This document shows, piece after piece, positions 42,848-51,471 of a stretch of 64,000 nucleotides of DNA. Below the pieces are notes generated by a model. It was not told the DNA's origin and made no database searches. It saw only the letters and a program-made list of their open reading frames with translations. Position 1 is the first letter of the stretch; each line of letters starts with the position of its first letter. The translations under genes and the position numbers were made by a program. Origin of the DNA: Paraburkholderia sp. BCC1885 (GTDB lineage Bacteria; Pseudomonadota; Gammaproteobacteria; Burkholderiales; Burkholderiaceae); the NCBI RefSeq assembly GCF_900996235.1, contig NZ_CAAJGM010000066.1, positions 1-64,000 on the forward strand, read 5' to 3'.

Positions 42848-45181
42848 ATGAAGGTCATGAAGAAACCCGAAGCGCGCATCGAACCGTACACCCACCCCGC
42901 CGCAGGCTGGGGGGCACTCAAATACGTCGCGATCAACCTGATCAAGGAGAAGGTCGCGGGCGCCAACTACAAGACGCTCTTCAAGCAGAACCAGCCTGAC
43001 GGCTTCGATTGCCCGGGCTGCGCCTGGCCGGACCGCGAACACGCATCGACCTTCGAATTCTGCGAAAACGGCGTCAAGGCGGTGGCCGCCGAGGCCACCA
43101 GCAAGCGCGTGACGCCCGCGTTCTTCGAGCAGCACACCATCGAAGAACTGATGACGCAGTCGGACTTCGAGCTCGAACAGCACGGCCGCCTGACCGACCC
43201 GATGGTCTACGACGCGAAGCTCGACCGCTACGTGCCGATCGCCTGGGACGCCGCCTTCGAACTGATCGCCCGTCACCTCAAAGCGCTCGACGACCCCGAC
43301 CGCGCCGCCTTCTACACTTCCGGCCGCGCCAGCAACGAAGCCGCGTTCCTGTTCCAGCTGTTCGTGCGCATGTACGGCACCAACAACTTCCCGGACTGCT
43401 CGAACATGTGCCACGAGGCCACCAGCCGCGGTTTGCCGGGCACGGTGGGCGTCGGCAAGGGTACGGTGGTCATGGACGATCTGGAACACGCCGACACGCT
43501 GCTGATCTTCGGCCAGAACCCCGCCACCAACCATCCGCGGATGCTCGGCGAGCTGCGCGAGTGCGCCAAGCGCGGCGCCACCATCGTCTCGATCAACCCG
43601 CTCAAGGAGCGCGGCCTGGAGCGTTTCGCCAGCCCGCAGCACCCGGTTGAAATGCTGACCATGGGCAGCACCAAGATCAGTTCCGTGTTCATCCGCCCGA
43701 AGGTGGGCGGCGACTTCGCGCTGATCAAGGGCGTCGCCAAGCGCGTGATCGAACTGGACGACGCGGCCCTCGCGAGCGGCGCCGAGCGCGTGCTCGACGT
43801 GGACTTCATCGCCGAACATACGGTGGGCTTCGAAGACTTCGTCGACGACCTGCGCGCGGAAAACTGGGACGCCATCGTCACCGAATCGGGCGTGCCGATG
43901 GAAGACGTGCTCAAGCTCGCCGACATCTACGTCAAGGGCAAGGCCGTCATCTCCACGTGGGGCATGGGCCTCACCCAGCACAAGAATTCGGTGCCGACCA
44001 TCCAGCTGTTGTCGAACCTGATGATGATGCGCGGCATGATCGGCAAGCGCGGCGCGGGCCTATGCCCGGTGCGCGGCCACTCCAACGTGCAGGGCGACCG
44101 CACGGTGGGTATCGAAGAGCGTCCGACCCAAGCCTTCCTCGACCGCCTCGGCCAGGTCTATGACTTCGAGCCGCCGCGCGAACACGGCCTCGACGTCGTG
44201 AACTCGATTCAGGCCATGCTCGACGGCAAGGTGAAGGTGTTTATCGGCCTGGGCGGCAATTTCTCGATTGCGACGCCGGACACGCCGCGCACGTGGGAAG
44301 CCATGCGCTCGTGCGACCTGACCGTGCACATCACCACCAAGCTGAACCGCAGCCACCTCGTGCACGGCCGCGACGCGCTGATCCTGCCGACCCTCGGCCG
44401 CACCGAGATCGACATGCAGAACGGCGTGGCGCAAGGCGTGAGCGTCGAAGATTCGTTCAGCATGGTGCACATCTCTTACGGCATGAACAAGCCGGCGTCA
44501 CCGAACCTGCTGTCGGAAATCGCGATTGTGGCGCGCATGGCGCAGGCGACCCTCGGCAGCGCCAAAGTCGACTGGATGGCTCACGAGAACGACTACGCGA
44601 TGATCCGCGACGGCATCGAAAAGGTCTTCGACGGCTTCGAGAACTATAACGAGCGCCTGAAGCATCCGGGCGGCTTCCACCTCGGCGTCGCCTCGCGCGA
44701 CCGGGTCTGGACGACGCCGAGCAAGAAGGCCCAGTTCCTCGTGCACGCCATTTCCATGGACACCCCGATTCACCGTGCCCGCGAACGCCACGGCGAGCGC
44801 CTGATGACGCTGATGACCACCCGCTCGCACGATCAGTACAACACCACGATCTACGGACTCGACGACCGCTATCGCGGCGTTTATGGCCAGCGCCGCGTGC
44901 TGTTCGCCAACAAGGAAGACCTGCTGATGCTCGGCTTCGCGGCCGGCCAGCGCGTGGACATCACCAGCGTGTGGGACGACGGCGTCGAGCGGCGAGCGGA
45001 TGGCTTCCTGCTGGTGGAATACGACATTCCGCGCGGCTGTCTGGGCGCGTATTACCCGGAGACGAATCCGCTGGTGCCGCTGTCGTCGGTCGCGGATGGC
45101 GCCGGCACGCCGACCTCGAAGTCGATTCCGGTGCTGCTCACGGCTTCGGAAGTCGAAGCCGCCGTCGCGCTCGCCGCCTGA
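42848..45181 (+). CDS. FdhF/YdeP family molybdopterin oxidoreductase
   Basis: A 777-residue molybdopterin enzyme. Near the N terminus FDCPGCAWPDRE carries two cysteines, a reduced version of the usual iron-sulfur site. The molybdopterin domain includes YTSGRASNEAAFLFQLFVR and NFPDCSNMCHEATSRG. Molybdopterin-binding loops continue with LLIFGQNPATNHPRM and WGMGLTQHKNSV, and the C-terminal dinucleotide-binding domain with MTTRSHDQYNTTIYG. YdeP-type enzymes are linked to acid or formate metabolism; the substrate is not established. It is divergent from a MocR regulator. No fdhD or small subunit gene is adjacent. Confidence 0.92.
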   Translation: MKVMKKPEARIEPYTHPAAGWGALKYVAINLIKEKVAGANYKTLFKQNQPDGFDCPGCAWPDREHASTFEFCENGVKAVAAEATSKRVTPAFFEQHTIEELMTQSDFELEQHGRLTDPMVYDAKLDRYVPIAWDAAFELIARHLKALDDPDRAAFYTSGRASNEAAFLFQLFVRMYGTNNFPDCSNMCHEATSRGLPGTVGVGKGTVVMDDLEHADTLLIFGQNPATNHPRMLGELRECAKRGATIVSINPLKERGLERFASPQHPVEMLTMGSTKISSVFIRPKVGGDFALIKGVAKRVIELDDAALASGAERVLDVDFIAEHTVGFEDFVDDLRAENWDAIVTESGVPMEDVLKLADIYVKGKAVISTWGMGLTQHKNSVPTIQLLSNLMMMRGMIGKRGAGLCPVRGHSNVQGDRTVGIEERPTQAFLDRLGQVYDFEPPREHGLDVVNSIQAMLDGKVKVFIGLGGNFSIATPDTPRTWEAMRSCDLTVHITTKLNRSHLVHGRDALILPTLGRTEIDMQNGVAQGVSVEDSFSMVHISYGMNKPASPNLLSEIAIVARMAQATLGSAKVDWMAHENDYAMIRDGIEKVFDGFENYNERLKHPGGFHLGVASRDRVWTTPSKKAQFLVHAISMDTPIHRARERHGERLMTLMTTRSHDQYNTTIYGLDDRYRGVYGQRRVLFANKEDLLMLGFAAGQRVDITSVWDDGVERRADGFLLVEYDIPRGCLGAYYPETNPLVPLSSVADGAGTPTSKSIPVLLTASEVEAAVALAA

Positions 45182-45213
45182 CGGCTGCCGTATCCTGTGC
45201 GCCCGATGACGGA

Positions 45214-45336
45214 CTAGACCAGCAGTTTCACCAGCAAGGAGCCGATCAGTCCAGCCACGCCGACAATCAGGAGTGTCTGGATAATGGTCAGCGATTTACG
45301 CGGGGTGGCGGCGGAAAGGTTGGAAGAAGAAGTCAC
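45214..45336 (-). CDS. Possible 40-residue membrane peptide
   Basis: A short frame starting at GTG that reads TSSSNLSAATPRKSLTIIQ and then a hydrophobic segment TLLIVGVAGLIGSLLVKLLV ending the protein. The single predicted membrane helix and charged Arg-Lys entry point are gene-like, but there is no clear ribosome-binding site, and the stretch lies antisense between the fdhF/ydeP stop and its terminator. Too short for routine gene calling. Confidence 0.45.
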   Translation of the reverse strand: MTSSSNLSAATPRKSLTIIQTLLIVGVAGLIGSLLVKLLV

Positions 45337-45373
45337 GGGCAGTTCGGTTTCGATTCAGGGAATGGCAACACTG

Positions 45374-45400
45374 GCGCACGCTTTGAAGCGTGCGCTTTTT
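45374..45400 (+). terminator. Intrinsic terminator downstream of the fdhF/ydeP gene
   Basis: GCGCACGCTT-TG-AAGCGTGCGC followed by TTTTT, a perfect ten-base-pair stem with a T-tract on the plus strand. The only plus-strand gene that can use it is fdhF/ydeP, 193 bases upstream, giving that mRNA a long 3' end that runs antisense to the small frame at 45214-45336. Confidence 0.88.
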
Positions 45401-45516
45401 GAAGGCGTGATTGTACGGGGAAGTCGGGGCGAGGCGGATTTTGCGCGGTGCGATGGATTGTCGCCGCGCCGCACGGCCCCTGAAGCACGCTGGCGGCGCG
45501 CGTCAGACCGCGCGTC

Positions 45517-46374
45517 TCAGTTCTTGACCGGGAAGTACCAGAGATTGCGGTCGCTATAGCCAAATTGCGCGATGATCGCCGAGAGCGTGCCGTCCGCGCG
45601 GATCTCGTCCAGCGCGCGGGACACGGCGTTATTCAGATCGACGTCGCCCTTGCGCAGCACATAGCGCGCGTAGCCATACTCCTGCGGCCGCGGCTTGTAG
45701 TCCATCACCCTCTCCATGGGCGCAGCGGGATGCTGCTTCAGAAACTGCGCGAGTTTGATGTCGTCTTCCATCGCGACATCGAGGCGGCCCGCGATCAGAT
45801 CGGCGAATTCCGCTTCGTTACTCGTGTACAGCTTCAGTTCCTTGAGATCCTTGCGCTGAGCGAGCAACTGATGGTTGATACTGCCGCGCAGCGTGCCGAC
45901 GGTATGCCCGGCAAAATCGCCCCACGTGTGGATCTTCGCAGGATTGCCACGCTGCACCGCGATGCCCGACCCATACCAGTACGCCGGACTGGTAAACGCC
46001 ACCACACGCATACGCGCTTCCGTCTCATGCAGGTTATCCACGATCACATCGGCGCGGCCGGACAGTAACGTGGGGATCATCGCGTCGAACGGCACGATAT
46101 TCCACGTCACCTTCGTGATGCCGAGGCGCCTCGCGATCTCGCGGAAAATGCGCACGTCGACGCCATCGAAGCTGTTGGTGCGGTTGTCCTGATAGGTCGA
46201 AGGCGGATCTGAGGCAATCACGAAGGTCACGCCGTTTTCGACCGCGCGGCGGTACGAGCCGTCGCCGCCGTCAAAGCGCGTGCCGGCAATCGCCGCCTCG
46301 TCTGCCGCTCGTGCCGTGGACGCACACGCGAGGGCCGCCAGCATCGCAGCGAACATTAGCGCCGCCATTCTCAT
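45517..46374 (-). CDS. Amino-acid ABC transporter, periplasmic binding protein
   Basis: A 285-residue family-3 solute-binding protein with a signal peptide (MRMAALMFAAMLAALACAST, cut near ARA) and the core segments VTFVIASDPPSTYQDNRTN, FDGVDVRIFREIARRLG and GRADVIVDNLHETEARM. Its start at 46374 follows GGGAG. It completes an ABC importer with the ATPase and permease genes upstream on the same strand. The ligand is likely a polar amino acid. Its C terminus ends RNLWYFPVKN. Confidence 0.93.
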   Translation of the reverse strand: MRMAALMFAAMLAALACASTARAADEAAIAGTRFDGGDGSYRRAVENGVTFVIASDPPSTYQDNRTNSFDGVDVRIFREIARRLGITKVTWNIVPFDAMIPTLLSGRADVIVDNLHETEARMRVVAFTSPAYWYGSGIAVQRGNPAKIHTWGDFAGHTVGTLRGSINHQLLAQRKDLKELKLYTSNEAEFADLIAGRLDVAMEDDIKLAQFLKQHPAAPMERVMDYKPRPQEYGYARYVLRKGDVDLNNAVSRALDEIRADGTLSAIIAQFGYSDRNLWYFPVKN

Positions 46375-46420
46375 GGAAAGCTCCCGGGTCATTGTTCCAA
46401 GCATGGGTTTTAAGCAGGGA

Positions 46421-47209
46421 TTACAGGCCGGCGGCGGCGCCCAGTTGCCGGTTTCGCTCCCAGAGCGAGCGCAGGAATTCACGCGTGCGCGCTTGCCGGG
46501 GTGACGCGAAAAACATGGCTGGGTCGCCCTCTTCGACAATACGCCCATCCGCCATGAACACAATCCGGTCGGACACTTCCCGCGCGAAACCCATCTCGTG
46601 TGTGACGACGACCATCGTCATGCCTTCGTCGGCCAGCGTGCGCATCACGCGCAACACTTCTCCCACCCGTTCCGGATCGAGCGCCGACGTGGCCTCATCG
46701 AACAACATGACTTGCGGATGCATGGCGAGCGCGCGTGCGATTGCCACGCGTTGCTGCTGACCGCCGCTCAACTCATGCGGATAGGCGCGCGCCTTCGCCA
46801 GCAGACCGACCTTGTCGAGCAGGACGTTGGCCTCGAGCAGGGCATCGGACGGTGAACGGCCGAGCACATGAATGGGCGCCACGGTGATGTTTTCCATCAC
46901 GCTCAGATGCGCAAACAGATTGAAAGACTGAAACACCATGCCGACCCTGGCACGAATCGCTTCGATCGCACGCTCGCTATCGGCACGGCGCTTGCCGTTA
47001 TGAAGCGGCGGGCGAACGGCGACTTCATCGAAATAGACCGTGCCGCTGTCGACGCTTTCCAGATGATTCATGCAGCGAAGCAGGGTCGACTTGCCCGATC
47101 CGGACGGCCCCACCACGCACAGCACCTCGCCTTTCGCGACGCTGAGCGAGACATCCTTCAATGCTTGCAGTTCGCCGAAGCGCTTGTTGACGCGTTCGAG
47201 ACGAATCAT
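46421..47209 (-). CDS. Amino-acid ABC transporter ATP-binding protein
   Basis: A 262-residue ATPase with Walker [10 protein letters not shown] (about 35-43), signature [15 protein letters not shown], Walker [15 protein letters not shown] and switch His in [15 protein letters not shown]. This is the GlnQ/HisP group of polar amino-acid importers. Its start overlaps the permease stop by four bases, and the binding-protein gene follows by 46 bases. Confidence 0.96.
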   Translation of the reverse strand: MIRLERVNKRFGELQALKDVSLSVAKGEVLCVVGPSGSGKSTLLRCMNHLESVDSGTVYFDEVAVRPPLHNGKRRADSERAIEAIRARVGMVFQSFNLFAHLSVMENITVAPIHVLGRSPSDALLEANVLLDKVGLLAKARAYPHELSGGQQQRVAIARALAMHPQVMLFDEATSALDPERVGEVLRVMRTLADEGMTMVVVTHEMGFAREVSDRIVFMADGRIVEEGDPAMFFASPRQARTREFLRSLWERNRQLGAAAGL

Positions 47210-47925
47210 TGCGTCGCCGCCGCTTGCGAAGCGTTGCCCACCGGCCTCGACCTGGCGCCGACGCTCATGCGCCGCTCGAGCCAGCGCACCAGTAACGCGC
47301 TCGGATAGGAGAACGCAAAGTAAATGGCGCCGATGATGGTAAATATGGTCGCGTACTGGAAGTTGGTCGACGACACGATTTGCCCCGTGAAAATCAGCTC
47401 TTTAACGGTGACGATCGACACCAGCGACGTGTCCTTGAAAAGCGAAATGCCGTAATTGCCCAGCGGCGGAATCACTACACGAATCGCCTGCGGCAGCACG
47501 ATCAGCCGCAGCATCTTGCGACGCGACATCCCGAGCGCCTTGGCCGCCTCGATCTGACCTTGCGGAACCGCGGCAATACCGGCGCGATAGACCTCGGCGA
47601 GATACGCCGAATAATTGATCGACAGCCCGACCACACCCGCCATGAACGGATCGAAACGAATCCCGAACGAAGGCAGCACGAAATAGATGTAGAACAGTTG
47701 CAGCAAAGCCGGCGTGCCGCGAATCACCTCGATGTAGGCCGAGGCACAAATGCGCAAGATCCGCGTGTGGCTCAGTTTCGCGAGCGCGATCACGAGCCCG
47801 AGCGGCAGGCTGATCGACATGATGCACGCGGTCAGCGCCAGCGTCGTGGCCGTGCCTCGCAGAAGCGCGGGCATGTAATCGCCGGCGCCGTGCAAATCGA
47901 ACAGAGCGAGAAATGTTGTCAGCAT
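47206..47925 (-). CDS. Amino-acid ABC transporter permease
   Basis: A 239-residue inner-membrane protein with about five helices and the HisM-type EAA loop [20 protein letters not shown]. The N-terminal [19 protein letters not shown] and [20 protein letters not shown] are typical of the family. Only one permease gene is present, so it probably acts as a homodimer. The start at 47925 follows GAAGGA. It overlaps the ATPase gene by four bases. Confidence 0.95.
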   Translation of the reverse strand: MLTTFLALFDLHGAGDYMPALLRGTATTLALTACIMSISLPLGLVIALAKLSHTRILRICASAYIEVIRGTPALLQLFYIYFVLPSFGIRFDPFMAGVVGLSINYSAYLAEVYRAGIAAVPQGQIEAAKALGMSRRKMLRLIVLPQAIRVVIPPLGNYGISLFKDTSLVSIVTVKELIFTGQIVSSTNFQYATIFTIIGAIYFAFSYPSALLVRWLERRMSVGARSRPVGNASQAAATQ

Positions 47926-48043
47926 GGAGTTCCTTCTTGCCAATACCTGATGCCCGCCGCGCGCAATCCGCCGCCACGCCTCAAGCCGGCGTGGCGCGAA
48001 GTGGCGTGACGTTGCTTCGGGGCAATCCGCTCGTTGTCCTGGC

Positions 48044-48871
48044 CTAGATTGTTTGAAGCGTGAGCCCTTCCGGCTCCACTTCTGCGCCAAGCAGGCGGCT
48101 CACACGATCCGCGTAGCGGCGCAATGTGCGGCCCAGCTCGTGCAGGTCGTCGTCGCTCAAACCGCTTTTCAGCGTCGTCACGCTGATCGCGGCGACGCCC
48201 TCTCCCTCGCGGTTGGTAATGGCCGCGCCGATGCAGACCACGCCGATGTTGTCTTCTTCGTTATCGAACGCGTAGCCGCGCTCGGCCACCCGCAGTAGAT
48301 CGGTCATCAATTCGCCAGGTGTCACGAGGGTGTATTCGGTGCGGCGCGGCATGCCGGTTTGCGCCAGCAGTTTGACGACGCGCGCCGGCGGCAGCAGCGC
48401 CAGCAACGACTTGCCGAGCGCCGAGCAATGCGGCAGCTCACGCTGCCCGAGCGCCGACGCGATCCGCAGGATGCCGGGGGCGTCGACCCGGCTAATCGCC
48501 ACGGCGTAACCGTGATCGAGGATCGCCAGACGCGAGGTCAAACCGGTCAATTCCGTGAGTTCGCGCAGCACCGGCATGGCCAGCTGCGAAACACCGACAT
48601 CTTCCGCCGCGCGATCGCCAAGAAACACGAGCGCCAGTCCCAGCCGGTAGCGGCGCGAGCCGCCTAGCCGGACATCGGCCACGAAATTGCGCGATAACAG
48701 GGTTTGCAATAGTGCGAACGCGGTGCTCTTCGACACGCCGATCTGTTCAGCCACGCCCGCAACGGTCATTCCTTCGTTGCCGGCCTTCCCCAAGGCCTCG
48801 AGGACGTCGAGCGCGCGGCTGACACTGCGTAGCGCGTATCGCTCCTCGGTAGATTGAGCTTGGTCTGTCAT
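48044..48871 (-). CDS. IclR family transcriptional regulator
   Basis: A 275-residue regulator: winged helix at about residues 20-75 (LDVLEALGKAGNEGMTVAGV, then IGVSKSTAFALLQTLLSRNF) and the IclR effector domain, with LPHCSALGKSLLALLPP and the AIS-VTTLKS segment near the C terminus. It lies 118 bases before the amino-acid importer genes on the same strand. It may control the importer and, divergently, the asparaginase region; both are inference. Confidence 0.92.
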   Translation of the reverse strand: MTDQAQSTEERYALRSVSRALDVLEALGKAGNEGMTVAGVAEQIGVSKSTAFALLQTLLSRNFVADVRLGGSRRYRLGLALVFLGDRAAEDVGVSQLAMPVLRELTELTGLTSRLAILDHGYAVAISRVDAPGILRIASALGQRELPHCSALGKSLLALLPPARVVKLLAQTGMPRRTEYTLVTPGELMTDLLRVAERGYAFDNEEDNIGVVCIGAAITNREGEGVAAISVTTLKSGLSDDDLHELGRTLRRYADRVSRLLGAEVEPEGLTLQTI

Positions 48872-49171
48872 TTTGTTTTGTCCGTCGAATTCATGAAGCT
48901 AAGCCGAAGCATCCCACATCTCATATTGACAGTCACTAATCCCGAAATTAACATGAATCCATTACCGAACGCAGTTCTGTATAGCCGAACGAATATTCCA
49001 TTTCCGGCGTTCCGGATTCACGGCGCGCCGTACCATCAAAAATAGCGACAGGAGGCCGAATTAGAGCGGACGGCGCGTTCCGGGGTTTTTCGCGCGGCGT
49101 CAACGGCTCTACGGCAAGCGACAATGGGAATAATTTCTGAGAGCGGTGTGTGCATTGAAGGGCAATCGAAA
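48872..49171. other. Intergenic region upstream of iclR
   Basis: About 300 bases, rather A+T-rich for this window near 48900-49015. A short plus-strand frame (48854-49045) overlaps the iclR start and does not look coding. It presumably carries the iclR promoter; no clear operator stands out. Confidence 0.5.
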
Positions 49172-49381
49172 ATGTCAGGGGCGCATTCGGCAAAACTCGT
49201 GCACAGCGAAATCCTGCATATCAAGCTCGTGGTGGGGCGCCTGTCGACCTCGGAGCTTGACCGCTCGGGCTTACCGCGCGCTTACTGGCGCAAACGCCTG
49301 CATAACGTAAGACAAAACCACCAGTTGTCACAGGCTCAATTCGACGAAATCGACCGCATTCTCGCTACGCTGCAGGAATAG
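49172..49381 (+). CDS. Small basic protein of unknown function
   Basis: A 69-residue product (MSGAHSAKLVHSEILHIKLV at the start) with basic, helical character, including RAYWRKRLHNVRQNHQLSQA and a DEIDRILATLQE end. I do not recognise it. The start at 49172 is 10 bases after AAGGG; an earlier in-frame ATG at 49124 would add 16 residues. The codon usage looks coding. Confidence 0.62.
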   Translation: MSGAHSAKLVHSEILHIKLVVGRLSTSELDRSGLPRAYWRKRLHNVRQNHQLSQAQFDEIDRILATLQE

Positions 49382-49667
49382 CACAAGCGCACGGATTTTT
49401 CGTCGGCAATTGCCTCTACAAACTGTCGATTGTTTCAGTAAATTTCCATTCGGTTTGAAGTCAGCAATTAATACCGAAGTCGCCACGAGAAATTGCATTG
49501 CAATCTCTATCAAGAATGCAACCTCGTTGTGACATATTCGAGTCCACTTTCCTGACTTACGACAACCGGGCCAATCCGCAGTTGCCCACGCTTACTGCAG
49601 TAGGGTCTGCGCGATATAAAAAGTAAAATCGGCGGCATTGCATTCCAACGATTCCAGGAGAACAGCG

Positions 49668-50750
49668 ATGACTGCGGCCACCACCAGACCGATTGCGGCG
49701 ACCACGTACCGTGGCGAGGCGGTCGAAAATTCCCATATCGCGCATGTCGCGGTGGTCGATGCGCGGGGCCGTCTGCTATACAGGTTTGGCGACCCGGCGC
49801 GGATGACGCTGGCGCGCTCGGCAGCCAAGCCCGCGCAGGCGCTTGCGGTGCTCGAAACCGGCGCGCTGGAACGTTTCGGCTTCGAAGAGGCCGATCTCGC
49901 GCTCATGTGCGGCTCGCACAACAGCGAGGAGCGGCATATCGAGCGCGCCAGCCGGATGATCGCCAAAGCCCACGCGAGCGAAGCGGATCTGCGCTGCGGC
50001 GGCCATCCGCCGCTGTCGGATGCCGTATTCCGCTCCTGGATCAAGCAGGACTTCACGCCGGGCCCGGTCTGCAGCAACTGCTCCGGCAAACACGCCGGCA
50101 TGCTCGCAGGCGCGCAGGCGATCGGCGCAACCGTGCAGGACTACCACCTGCCGGAGCATCCGCTGCAGGTGCGCGTGAAGCACATCGTCGCGGACGTCTG
50201 CGATCTGCCCGACGACGCAGTCCGCTGGGCCATTGACGGCTGCAACCTGCCCACACCCGCTTTCCCGCTGGAGCGCCTCGCGCGCCTGTACGCCAAGCTG
50301 GCCGATGCGGCTGCGCAACCCGCCGGCGGCGGCGAGGTTTCGGCGCGTAGCGCGGCCCTCGCGCGCATCTATCGCGCCATGACGGCGTATCCGGAGATGG
50401 TGGCGGGCGAAGGGCGCTTCTGTACGACGCTGATGCGCAGCTTCGAAGGCGCGCTGGTCGGCAAGGTGGGCGCCGAGGCCAGTTATGCCATCGGCGTGCG
50501 GCCGTCCGCGCAGACGACTCGGCTTGGCGCCGACGGCGCGCTCGGGATCGCGGTGAAAGTGGAAGACGGCAACGCGACGGCGCTTTATGCCATCGTCACC
50601 GACCTGCTGAACCAGCTCGAGATCGGCACCAGTGCGCAGCGCGCCCGGCTCGAAGCCTACCGTGCGCCGCCGATGCGCAATACGATGCGCGTCGAAACCG
50701 GGCGGCTGGCGCTGTCCGTCGCACTCGAAGCCGCCTCCGCCCTGCCCTGA
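49668..50750 (+). CDS. L-asparaginase, ReAV (Rhizobium etli) class
   Basis: A 360-residue enzyme of the thermolabile Rhizobium-type asparaginase class, unrelated to the EcAII fold. The serine-lysine pair is in LARSAAKPAQ (S51, K54), a second serine in MCGSHNSEE (S85), and the zinc site is suggested by CSNCSGKHAGM (C140, K143) and IDGCNLP (C192). These spacings match the residues known from the R. etli enzyme. It hydrolyses asparagine to aspartate and ammonia. The start at 49668 follows CAGGAG. An amino-acid importer lies about 1.7 kb upstream. Confidence 0.9.
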   Translation: MTAATTRPIAATTYRGEAVENSHIAHVAVVDARGRLLYRFGDPARMTLARSAAKPAQALAVLETGALERFGFEEADLALMCGSHNSEERHIERASRMIAKAHASEADLRCGGHPPLSDAVFRSWIKQDFTPGPVCSNCSGKHAGMLAGAQAIGATVQDYHLPEHPLQVRVKHIVADVCDLPDDAVRWAIDGCNLPTPAFPLERLARLYAKLADAAAQPAGGGEVSARSAALARIYRAMTAYPEMVAGEGRFCTTLMRSFEGALVGKVGAEASYAIGVRPSAQTTRLGADGALGIAVKVEDGNATALYAIVTDLLNQLEIGTSAQRARLEAYRAPPMRNTMRVETGRLALSVALEAASALP

Positions 50751-50915
50751 TTGCACTTCACAATGGCCGACAGAGCCGATATTTCTCACCGCTGATCACG
50801 CAGGCTGGGTGTTACGCTGAACCGAGATCGATTGCCGGTCGAGCGCGAGCCGCAACGCGGGAATGATTTAACGCCGCGGCTTGCAGCGAGACCGCATCAG
50901 GAGGGAGGCGCGGCG

Positions 50916-51446
50916 ATGAAAATGACAATCCCAATGAGCGTGGCGCTGCTGAGCATGAGCGGCGGCGCGCTGGCATGGCAGCCGGTGGTGTATCCGATCC
51001 GCAGTCAAAGCTCGTGGCAACAGAGCGTCGACGCCGCCACCTGCTACAGCACGGCCGGTCGCCAAACCCACGTCAACATCACCACTGAAGCACAGTCGGC
51101 CATGCCGCCGAAGCTCGCCTCCGGTGTACCCGGCATTGGCGGCGGCGGCCAGTTTTCGCAGCCGCCATTGCCCGCCAGCGGGACGATTGCGGCGAGTGGG
51201 ACGACAGCCTCAGCGGCGTCCGTGGCGCCGGCTAGCGGCACGGCCGCCGCAGCAACAGCGGCGCAGGCGAGTGAACCGATGCCGAAAACCGACAAGAACG
51301 GCGTGCCGCAGTTAGGCGGCGCCAGCGAGCCGGCGAGCGCAGCCGAAGTGAAAGCGCCGCCCATGCCGCCACCGGAACCGCCCATGACCCGCTATTGGCG
51401 CGCCTATGCCGCCTGCATGCAAGGCCGCGGCTACGCCGTGCAGTGA
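50916..51446 (+). CDS. Secreted Pro/Ala/Gly-rich protein
   Basis: A 176-residue product with a signal peptide (MKMTIPMSVALLSMSGGALA) and a mature part rich in Pro, Ala, Gly and Ser, with VPGIGGGGQFSQPP and a C-terminal block MPPPEPPMTRYWRAYAACM ending CMQGRGYAVQ. That cysteine ending recurs in small exported Burkholderia proteins of unknown function. The ATG is preceded by AGGAGGGAG. No partner gene is evident. Confidence 0.8.
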   Translation: MKMTIPMSVALLSMSGGALAWQPVVYPIRSQSSWQQSVDAATCYSTAGRQTHVNITTEAQSAMPPKLASGVPGIGGGGQFSQPPLPASGTIAASGTTASAASVAPASGTAAAATAAQASEPMPKTDKNGVPQLGGASEPASAAEVKAPPMPPPEPPMTRYWRAYAACMQGRGYAVQ

Positions 51447-51471
51447 CCGGGGAGCCAGCGAGATTGCCCGC

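Noticed and set aside
42692..43981. Long minus-strand frame opposite the molybdopterin oxidoreductase
   Set aside because: Its His/Arg/Val-rich composition is typical of an antisense shadow of a GC-rich gene.
48854..49045. Short plus-strand frame ahead of the iclR region
   Set aside because: It overlaps the iclR start and lacks a ribosome-binding site.
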